A stretch of DNA of 7,177 nt from JADJPL01 sp041183125 (GTDB lineage: Bacteria > Bacteroidota > Bacteroidia > Chitinophagales > Saprospiraceae). Positions 1-5,631 of this stretch are shown in pieces. Under the pieces are notes generated by a model. It ran no database searches. It was given only the letters and a program-made list of their open reading frames with translations, and was not told the DNA's origin. The position numbers and the translations under genes were made by a program. The stretch is taken from assembly GCA_041183125.1 (NCBI GenBank), contig JBEGMH010000232.1, forward strand, positions 1 to 7,177. Reading direction: 5' to 3'. How positions within the stretch are numbered: position 1 is the first letter of the stretch; each line of letters starts with the position of its first letter.

Positions 1-530
1 GACTGAGCAACACGCCCAACACGCCCGATGCCCTCAAGGCATACGTGTCGGCTGCCGCTGAGGAACTCTTCTACTCCTCCGGCGTGTTTACCGAGCGGGA
101 ACTGCACGCCCACTACGACGTCATGTGCGACAGCTATGTCCTCAAACTGCAAATCGAATCGCGCACCCTGGGCGAAATGGCCATCAACCATGTCCTGCCC
201 GCCGCAGTGGCCTACCAAACGGACCTGGCCAACAACGTGGCCAGCCTGCGCGAACTCGGCCTACCGGAGTCAGCGTACAAAGCACAACTCGAAATCGTGA
301 CTAAAATCTCCGAGAACATCAATGGTATGAAAGAAGCGGTGGATAGTATGACTACCGCCCGCAAAGTCGCTAATGACCTGGAACACGCCGAGGAAAAGGC
401 ACATGCTTACTGCAGCAGTGTCAAGCCCTACATGGAAACCATCCGCACTTTCGCCGACCGCCTGGAGTACCTGGTGGACGACCGCGAATGGCCCCTGGTC
501 AAGTACCGCGAGCTGATGTTCGTGCGCTAA
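1..530 (+). CDS. glnN: Glutamine synthetase type III, C-terminal fragment (5' end outside the window)
   Basis: The reading frame is open from the left edge (first full codon at 3) to TAA at 528-530, giving 175 residues of a protein whose family is usually about 700-730 aa. The GTG at 45 is internal and not a start. GSIII enzymes condense ammonia with glutamate using ATP in the cytoplasm. Recognition rests on family-typical C-terminal features: the helical stretch with HAHYD, then LQIESRTLGEMA and a nearby LPAAVAYQ, and the closing WPLVKYRELMF. The catalytic ATP and glutamate sites lie upstream, outside the window, so activity cannot be judged. The region is helix-rich and acidic, as expected for the GSIII tail. 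The gene converges on the kor operon and ends in a strong intrinsic terminator. The family assignment is confident; the gene symbol follows from it. Confidence 0.9.
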   Translation, partial: LSNTPNTPDALKAYVSAAAEELFYSSGVFTERELHAHYDVMCDSYVLKLQIESRTLGEMAINHVLPAAVAYQTDLANNVASLRELGLPESAYKAQLEIVTKISENINGMKEAVDSMTTARKVANDLEHAEEKAHAYCSSVKPYMETIRTFADRLEYLVDDREWPLVKYRELMFVR

Positions 531-596
531 TCAAGGATACATCGTATAGGTTTAGTATGAAATCACCCGACTCATTGCCCGGGGTCGTCGAGAAGG

Positions 597-657
597 AAAA
601 AAGACCTCTTTTGACCATCCGATGACCGCCTTGCAAGAGTCCATTCGACAAGAGGTC
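597..657 (-). terminator. Probable intrinsic terminator of the kor operon (minus strand)
   Basis: Read on the minus strand, GACCTCTT (657-650) can pair perfectly with AAGAGGTC (610-603), which is followed directly by six T (602-597). The loop is long (39 nt). A smaller alternative uses GACTCTT near 641-635 with the same downstream arm and one bulged base. The 657-650 arm also belongs to the glnN terminator hairpin, so the two structures compete. It is plausible as the end of korB transcription, but weaker than its partner. Confidence 0.5.
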
Positions 658-687
658 GCCCGAGGCAAGCGGGCGGCCTCTTTTTTT
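650..687 (+). terminator. Intrinsic terminator of glnN
   Basis: The arms 650-662 and 670-682 are complementary (13 pairs including one G-T wobble, at 656/676), with a 7-nt loop at 663-669. The T run at 681-687 follows, its first two bases also pairing with 650-651. This is a textbook rho-independent terminator about 120 nt after the glnN stop. Its T tract runs into the TAA stop of korB on the other strand (686-688), so the convergent genes are packed tightly. Confidence 0.85.
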
Positions 688-1738
688 AGCGCAAACTGGC
701 GTTGATGTCCTTCAATATGCCTGAACCTGGGCATAAATCGCCCTCTTTCAATGCGTTCAAAGGCGTTTTAGCCGTTTTGATCATCCGGTGCAGGTCTTCT
801 TTTTCCTGGTCGAGGAATAAGAGGCCGGTCAGGATCTGGTTCTCTATACGCGCCTGGTGGAGGGCTTGCATGGCCGACAGTCGGTCCAGAGGGTTCCATG
901 CCCCCGACAACTTGTGGAACTTGAGCCAGGACCCATCGTGGAGCTGTATGTCCTTTGTGGAACCAGCCCGATAGTTCGCGGTGATCTCCTCTTGTTCCGG
1001 AACGAAATCTATGGCTCCGGTGGCATCGAGGTGTTCCCGGACAAAGTCGTACGACTTCGTGGACCCTTTGTTGTTGTTGAAGGTGACACAGGGCGAAATG
1101 ACGTTGATGAACGCAAACCCCGGGTGCGCCATGGCTGCTTTGATCAGCGGGGTCAGTTGCTTCTTGTCGCCTGAAAAACTCTGTGCCACGAAGGTAGCCC
1201 CCAACTCAATCGCCAACCCGCAGAGGTCAATCGCGGAAAAGAGGTTGGTGTTCCCGGATTTGTTGACCGAGCCTTCATCCGCAGTAGCGGAATCCTGCCC
1301 TTTGGTAAGCCCATAGCAGCCGTTGTTCATGACGATATACACCATGTTTAGGTTGCGCCGGACCACGTGCACAAACTGCCCCATGCCGATGGAGGCCGTA
1401 TCCCCGTCGCCCGAAACCCCAAGATAGATCAAATCGCGGTTGGCCATGTTGGCCCCGGTCGCCACAGAGGGCATCCGACCGTGTACGCTGTTGAAACCAT
1501 GCGAGTTCCCTAAAAAATAAGTCGGCGTTTTAGACGAACACCCAATCCCGGAAAGCTTGGCCAGGCGGTGGGGCAGGATGTCCATCTCGTACGCCGCCTG
1601 GATAATGGAGGCACTGATGGAGTCGTGCCCACAGCCGGCGCACAGGGTGGAAAGAGCCCCTTCGTAGTAGTTGAGCGTATAGCCCAGCTTGTTCTTGGGC
1701 AACTCGGGGTGGCGGAATTTTGGCTTTTGATAGGTCAT
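686..1738 (-). CDS. korB: 2-oxoacid:ferredoxin oxidoreductase, beta subunit (2-oxoglutarate type likely)
   Basis: This 350-aa protein is the thiamine-diphosphate and 4Fe-4S subunit that, with KorA, oxidatively decarboxylates a 2-oxoacid to the acyl-CoA in the cytoplasm. Visible motifs are the cluster-binding CAGCGH (Cys33, Cys36) with further candidate ligands Cys67 (GIGCSS) and Cys217 (SPCVTF), the HGR motif at 86-88 with its preceding Ser-Val, and the TPP/Mg motif GDGD at 110-113 followed by MNNGCYG at 137-143. The length is near the usual range for KorB. The ATG start at 1738 overlaps the korA stop in the sequence ATGA (4 nt), and no clear Shine-Dalgarno precedes it, which suggests translational coupling. 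It is the last gene of the operon and its stop abuts the terminator region. The enzyme family is certain; preference for 2-oxoglutarate over pyruvate or branched oxoacids is inferred from the family type and not read from specific residues. Confidence 0.95.
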   Translation of the reverse strand: MTYQKPKFRHPELPKNKLGYTLNYYEGALSTLCAGCGHDSISASIIQAAYEMDILPHRLAKLSGIGCSSKTPTYFLGNSHGFNSVHGRMPSVATGANMANRDLIYLGVSGDGDTASIGMGQFVHVVRRNLNMVYIVMNNGCYGLTKGQDSATADEGSVNKSGNTNLFSAIDLCGLAIELGATFVAQSFSGDKKQLTPLIKAAMAHPGFAFINVISPCVTFNNNKGSTKSYDFVREHLDATGAIDFVPEQEEITANYRAGSTKDIQLHDGSWLKFHKLSGAWNPLDRLSAMQALHQARIENQILTGLLFLDQEKEDLHRMIKTAKTPLNALKEGDLCPGSGILKDINASLR

Positions 1739-3558
1739 GCTACTCGGGTTGAAAAGACGTTGAAAAATGCTTGTACCTGCTGTGAAATGTATTGCGCCGT
1801 GATGGGCATGCCGTCGTAGTTGAGCACAGAGACCAGCGTATGGGGCGACAAGCCCAGTTCGATCATGAGCAGGCTCTTCATTTGGGCGTCGCGGTTTTGT
1901 TCGACTACGAAGACAGCATCGTGCGACTGCATAAAGTCAATGACGGCCTGGTTGAAAGGAAAGGCACGCAACAACATCCCATCGAGGACCGTCCCTTGCT
2001 CCGACAACATTTCCATGGCTTCTTCTGCAGAATGGCGGGAAGTGCCAAAAAAGAGGATACCATACGAAGAGCGGTTCTCCGCCTGGTAAAAGTGCGGGGC
2101 GGGCACGTACTCCCGCGCCGTATGCCATTTTTTGATGAGGCGGTCCATGTTCCGCTGATAAGCCGCGCCATTCTCCGTATAGACGGCGTACTCGTCGCGC
2201 GAAGTGCCCCGGGTGAAGAAAGAGCCCTTGGTGGGGTGGGTGCCGGGCAGCGTGCGGTAGGGGATACCGTCGTTGTCCACATCGAGGTATCTGCCGAAGC
2301 GCTCGATTTGCTCGAGGTCTTCGGCACCCAACACCTTCCCGCGTTGGTAAGTGCGCGCGTCGTCCCACTCAAAAGGAGGGGAGATATGGTCGTTCATGCC
2401 GAGGTCGAGGTCGGTCATGACGATGACCGGCGTTTGCAGTTGTTCGGCCAAGTCGAACGCATCAGCGGTCATGTCGAAACATTCCTTGGGGTTGGACGGG
2501 AAGAGCAGCACGTGCTTGGTATCGCCGTGCGAAGCGTATGCCGCTTCCAGGATGTCCGATTGCTGGGTGCGGGTGGGCATACCAGTGGAAGGCCCCGTGC
2601 GCTGTACATCAATCAATACAGTCGGGATTTCAGCGAAATAGGCCAGGCCCAGGAACTCGTTCATGAGCGAAAGGCCAGGGCCACTGGTGGCCGTGAAGGC
2701 CCGCGCCCCGTTCCAGTTGGCGCCAATGACCATGCCGATAGCAGCCAATTCGTCTTCCGCCTGGATAATCGCTACCTTGCGCTCCCCGGTTTCCGGGTTT
2801 TCCCGGTATTCCTTGCAGTAGTCCATAAACGCCTCCACGGTGGAGGTGGAAGGGGTGATCGGGTACCAGGCGGCCACCGTGGCACCCCCGTACACCGCGC
2901 CGAGGGCACAGGCGGAGTTGCCGTCCACGAGGATGGAATCGCCAATGGCGTCCCGCCGTTCCACGCGCAGGTCCAGAGGGCAGGTGAAATGCTCGCGGGC
3001 ATAGGCTACGCCCATTTGCAACGCCTTGACATTGGGCTCTATGAGGCGCTCCTTGCCGGCAAACTGCTCGGCCAACAGGGCTTCAAACACCCCAAACTCG
3101 ATGTCGAGAAGAGCGGACAGCGCACCGACGTAAATGATGTTCTTGAACAATTGCCGCTGCCGCGCATCGCTGAAGGCGTTGTTGCACATCTCCATCATGG
3201 GGATGCCCAGGAAGTGGATATCCGGGCGCTCGTAATCCGGCGGCAGCTTTTTGGTGCTGTCGTAGATAAAGTAGCCCCCCGGGCGCACGCTCTGCAGGTC
3301 GGCTTTTATGCTCTGTGGGTTGACCGCCACCATAATGTCTATGCCCTCCCGGCGGCCTAAATAGCCCTTTTCGCTGACGCGCACCTCATACCAGGTGGGG
3401 AGGCCCTGGATGTTCGAAGGGAAAATATTCTTCGGCGTCGCAGGGATACCCATCCGGAAGATAGACTTGCAAAAGAGGAAGTTGGCGCTCGCCGACCCCG
3501 TCCCGTTGACGTTGGCGAAGCGGATGACAAAGTCGTTTATCTTGGGTTGCTCGAACAT
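1735..3558 (-). CDS. korA: 2-oxoacid:ferredoxin oxidoreductase, fused gamma-alpha subunit
   Basis: This 607-aa protein is the partner of KorB. Residues about 1-190 form the gamma domain; its usual glycine-rich start appears as NGTGSASANFL (18-28), followed by a conserved-looking FPSNIQGLPTWYEVRVSEKG block. Residues about 208-400 are the pyrimidine-binding alpha domain, with YPITPSTS (232-239), AEDELAAIG (267-275), ATSGPGLSLM (290-299) and RTGPSTGMPTRTQQSD (320-335). Residues about 490-600 are the C-terminal domain that completes the transketolase-like fold. This gamma-alpha fusion is the normal arrangement for KorA-type enzymes. The ATG at 3558 lies inside the 3' end of the upstream oxidoreductase gene (22-nt overlap), with an AGGG 3 nt before it as a weak ribosome site. 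No ferredoxin-like delta subunit follows in the operon. Family certain, substrate inferred. Confidence 0.95.
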   Translation of the reverse strand: MFEQPKINDFVIRFANVNGTGSASANFLFCKSIFRMGIPATPKNIFPSNIQGLPTWYEVRVSEKGYLGRREGIDIMVAVNPQSIKADLQSVRPGGYFIYDSTKKLPPDYERPDIHFLGIPMMEMCNNAFSDARQRQLFKNIIYVGALSALLDIEFGVFEALLAEQFAGKERLIEPNVKALQMGVAYAREHFTCPLDLRVERRDAIGDSILVDGNSACALGAVYGGATVAAWYPITPSTSTVEAFMDYCKEYRENPETGERKVAIIQAEDELAAIGMVIGANWNGARAFTATSGPGLSLMNEFLGLAYFAEIPTVLIDVQRTGPSTGMPTRTQQSDILEAAYASHGDTKHVLLFPSNPKECFDMTADAFDLAEQLQTPVIVMTDLDLGMNDHISPPFEWDDARTYQRGKVLGAEDLEQIERFGRYLDVDNDGIPYRTLPGTHPTKGSFFTRGTSRDEYAVYTENGAAYQRNMDRLIKKWHTAREYVPAPHFYQAENRSSYGILFFGTSRHSAEEAMEMLSEQGTVLDGMLLRAFPFNQAVIDFMQSHDAVFVVEQNRDAQMKSLLMIELGLSPHTLVSVLNYDGMPITAQYISQQVQAFFNVFSTRVA

Positions 3559-5336
3559 GTGCCCTTGCCAGCTTTAGTGACTTGATAATAAAATTTCTGC
3601 ATGTCCCATGCCGCCGTCGGGCAGCGCTCGGCGCACAAGCCACAGTGGAGGCATACGTTCTCGTCTTTGATCATGACATTTTTGGTCTTCAGCGGCCCCG
3701 AGACGTAGAGGTCCTGGGTGTGGTTGTTGGCAGGGGCACGCAGCAGCTTGCGCAACTCGTCCTCCTCCTCGTTCTGCGTGAAGGTGATGCAGGAAGTGGG
3801 GCAAATATCCATACAAGCGTCGCACTCGATGCACTTGTCGTCGTGGAAAACGGTCTGTACGTCGCAGTTCAGGCAGCGCTGTGCCTCTTTGTACCCCTGC
3901 AGCGGGCTGAAGCCTAATTCCACCTCTAACTTACGGCTGCTCAGGGCTTTTTCTTTCTCTGCAAGCGGCACCGTGTAGCGGAAGTCCGTAACTACCTCGC
4001 TGTCATAGGCCCACTCGTGCAGGCCCATTTTCTGGCTTACGAGGTTGACAAAAGGAGCGGGGCGCTCGCTCAGCGCTTTGCCCTGGCAGAACAGGTCAAT
4101 GGAGATAGCCGCCTGGTGCCCGTGGGCGACCGCCGTGATGACGTTTTTGGGCCCAAAAGCAGCATCGCCGCCAAAGAATACCCGGGGGTGCGTAGAGACA
4201 AAGGTGACGGGGTCCACTACCGGCATATCCCATTCGTCGAAATCCAGCCCAATGCCCCGTTCGATCCAGGGGAAACTGTTTTCTTGCCCAATGGCCACCA
4301 GGACATCGTCGGCAGGGTAAAAAACGTCGGGCTCCCCGGTAGGCACGAGCTTTCGCCTACCGTTTTCGCGCTCCACGCGGACTTTTTCAAAGGTCATCCC
4401 TTTCAAAATACCGCCTTCGACGACAAAGGATTTCGGCACGTGGTTGTCTATGATGGGGATGTCTTCGTGCTGGGCGTCTTCTTTTTCCCAGGGCGAAGCT
4501 TTCATTTCCGAAAAAGGACTCCGCACGATGACTTTTACCTCGCTGCCCCCCAGGCGCCGCGCCGTGCGGCAGCAGTCCATGGCTGTATTGCCGCCCCCTA
4601 ACACAATTACCTGCCGGCCAATGGAATGCGTGTGTTCAAACGCCACACTGGCCAGCCAGTTGATGCCGATGTGGATGTGGTCCGCGCCTTCTACGCGGCC
4701 GGGAAGCTCGGGCAAATCCCTGCCCTTGGGAGCACCGGTGCCTACGAAAATGGCGTCGTATGCCCCGGAATCCAGCAGCTCTTTCAAACTTGGGACGTAG
4801 TGCTTGAAGTGGGTGTGTATGCCTAAGTCCAGGATGTAGCCGACCTCCTCGTTCAATACCGATTCCGGAAGGCGGAACGCAGGGATCTGGCTGCGCATAA
4901 AGCCCCCGCCCAACTCCTGTTCGTCGAACAAATGGATTTCATACCCCAAGGGCGCCAGGTCGCGGGCTACAGTCAGCGAGGCAGGGCCTCCGCCTACCAA
5001 GGCCACGCGCTTCCCGTTGGACGGGAACGGGCCTTTGGGCATGTGCTGGCGCACCTCCCCTTTGTGGTCGGCCGCTACGCGCTTGAGCCGGCAAATCGCT
5101 ACCGGTTCTTTCTCAATCCGGCCCCTGCGGCAAGCGGGCTCGCAGGGACGGTCACAGGTACGCCCCAATACCCCCGGAAAGACGTTCGACTCCCAGTTGA
5201 TCATATAGGCTTCTGAGTACCTTTCCTGCGCAATCAGGCGGATGTACTCAGGCACAGGGGTATGCGCAGGGCAGGCGTACTGGCAGTCCACGACTTTGTG
5301 GAAATACTCGGGGTCCCGGATATTAGTTGGTTCCAT
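3537..5336 (-). CDS. FAD/NAD(P)-dependent oxidoreductase with two C-terminal 4Fe-4S motifs (GltD/NfnB-like), first gene of the kor operon
   Basis: A 599-aa cytoplasmic flavoprotein. In order: an N-terminal cysteine-rich Fer4_20-type domain (Cys18, Cys22, then GRTCDRPCEPACRRG with Cys61, Cys65 and Cys69, and Cys82); an FAD Rossmann motif VGGGPAS (114-120); an NAD(P) Rossmann motif LGGGNTAMDCC (246-256), the next strand ending in VRS; the closing FAD motif FFGGDAAFGP (387-396); and two ferredoxin-type motifs, CIECDACMDICP from 502 and CLHCGLCAERCP from 562. An extra CLNC pair lies at 488-491. This layout resembles glutamate synthase small subunits, NfnB and PreT, but no GltB partner is nearby. 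Cotranscription with korA suggests it exchanges electrons between KorAB and NAD(P). I chose ATG at 5336; the open frame extends to a TTG at 5393, but the MEPTNIRDPEYF start fits the family better. The spacer before it has no clear Shine-Dalgarno. Do not read it as proof of glutamate synthase activity. Confidence 0.92.
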   Translation of the reverse strand: MEPTNIRDPEYFHKVVDCQYACPAHTPVPEYIRLIAQERYSEAYMINWESNVFPGVLGRTCDRPCEPACRRGRIEKEPVAICRLKRVAADHKGEVRQHMPKGPFPSNGKRVALVGGGPASLTVARDLAPLGYEIHLFDEQELGGGFMRSQIPAFRLPESVLNEEVGYILDLGIHTHFKHYVPSLKELLDSGAYDAIFVGTGAPKGRDLPELPGRVEGADHIHIGINWLASVAFEHTHSIGRQVIVLGGGNTAMDCCRTARRLGGSEVKVIVRSPFSEMKASPWEKEDAQHEDIPIIDNHVPKSFVVEGGILKGMTFEKVRVERENGRRKLVPTGEPDVFYPADDVLVAIGQENSFPWIERGIGLDFDEWDMPVVDPVTFVSTHPRVFFGGDAAFGPKNVITAVAHGHQAAISIDLFCQGKALSERPAPFVNLVSQKMGLHEWAYDSEVVTDFRYTVPLAEKEKALSSRKLEVELGFSPLQGYKEAQRCLNCDVQTVFHDDKCIECDACMDICPTSCITFTQNEEEDELRKLLRAPANNHTQDLYVSGPLKTKNVMIKDENVCLHCGLCAERCPTAAWDMQKFYYQVTKAGKGTCSSNPR

Positions 5337-5425
5337 AAGGTGTAGCGTTAATAGGGTGTTCTGTAATATGTGTGAGACGAACCGCAGGGGCAAGTCCCTT
5401 ATCGGCCGTACGGGAAAAGGGCGAA

Positions 5426-5438
5426 GCTCTCTAAGAGC
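5426..5438. repeat. Short inverted repeat GCTCT-CTA-AGAGC
   Basis: A perfect 5-bp inverted repeat with a 3-nt centre lies immediately downstream of the candidate -7 box at 5445-5438. Its position would suit an operator or a small leader hairpin, but a 5-bp arm can arise by chance. Nothing else supports a function. Confidence 0.25.
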
Positions 5439-5448
5439 AATAATACTA

Positions 5449-5462
5449 TTTTTTTAAAAAAA
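5449..5462. repeat. T7A7 palindrome in the kor upstream region
   Basis: Seven T followed directly by seven A form a 14-bp perfect palindrome within the AT-rich spacer. Such tracts are stiff and sit upstream of many promoters. No GC-rich stem strong enough to make it a clear terminator precedes it on either strand; on the minus strand only a 5-pair CCTGC/GCGGG stem lies before it. Confidence 0.4.
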
Positions 5463-5536
5463 GAAATAATTCCCGCCGAATATTGCAGGTAAAAGATATG
5501 AAATTTTGAAAAAAATAATTCTGGTAGAAGAACATT

Positions 5537-5622
5537 AAAAAATAGACTTGTTGCGAGGGGTCAGCGAGGTGGAAAAAAAAGGGCCTTTTTGACCCCTTGA
5601 GGATTCCCCTCGCAACAAGTCT
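5537..5622 (-). terminator. Long symmetric intrinsic terminator of the kelch membrane protein gene
   Basis: Arms 5544-5560 and 5606-5622 are a perfect 17-bp inverted repeat. On the minus strand the structure is followed, after one A, by six T (5542-5537). A second, apical hairpin (5576-5581 with 5585-5590) sits exactly at the centre of symmetry, position 5583. GGGG of the left arm can alternatively pair inside the loop, as GGGGTC (5557-5562) with GACCCC (5591-5596). It begins 10 nt after the stop codon of the 502-aa gene, so that gene is transcribed separately from the kor operon. No T tract follows on the plus strand. Confidence 0.85.
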
Positions 5623-5631
5623 AACAACCCC

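Larger units (their letters stand above)
5337..5536 (-). promoter_or_regulatory. AT-rich leader and probable promoter region of the kor operon
   Basis: This 200-nt gap has no credible gene. Its part near 5439-5536 is strikingly AT-rich against GC-rich surroundings, as expected of a promoter. On the minus strand I see two weak matches to the Bacteroidota -7 consensus TAnnTTTG: TATCTTTT (5498-5491) and TATTATTG (5445-5438), the latter with TTTC 17 nt upstream. Neither has a good -33 TTTG at 19 nt, so the exact promoter is not settled. A small inverted repeat (5426-5438) lies just downstream of the second candidate. The final 90 nt before the start codon are more GC-rich and would form a 5' leader. 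Confidence 0.35.

Noticed and set aside
28..300. A 90-codon plus-strand frame starting with ATG at 28
   Set aside because: It is out of frame with the GSIII reading frame, which is open to the window edge and has recognisable motifs; its own translation is Thr, Pro and Ser-rich noise.
552..734. A 60-codon minus-strand frame across the glnN/korB spacer
   Set aside because: It overlaps the 3' end of korB and runs through both terminator hairpins; there is no ribosome site and no recognisable content.
1792..3360. A 522-codon open frame on the plus strand opposite korA
   Set aside because: It lies wholly antisense to a gene with clear KorA motifs, is rich in Arg, Val, His and Gly as expected from the complement of GC-biased codons, and shows no recognisable domain. 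Its length is a codon-bias shadow.
4017..4601. A 194-codon plus-strand frame opposite the flavoprotein gene
   Set aside because: It is antisense to the NAD(P)-binding region, has no motif of its own and no ribosome site; a shadow frame.
3537..5336. Calling the flavoprotein gltD (glutamate synthase small subunit)
   Set aside because: GltD lacks the C-terminal pair of ferredoxin motifs seen here, and no GltB is adjacent. The operon context points to KorAB as partner.
5337..5393. A 19-residue N-terminal extension of the flavoprotein from TTG at 5393
   Set aside because: TTG is a rare start, and the added residues are hydrophobic and unlike the family. ATG at 5336 gives the expected N-terminus just before the first cysteine motif.
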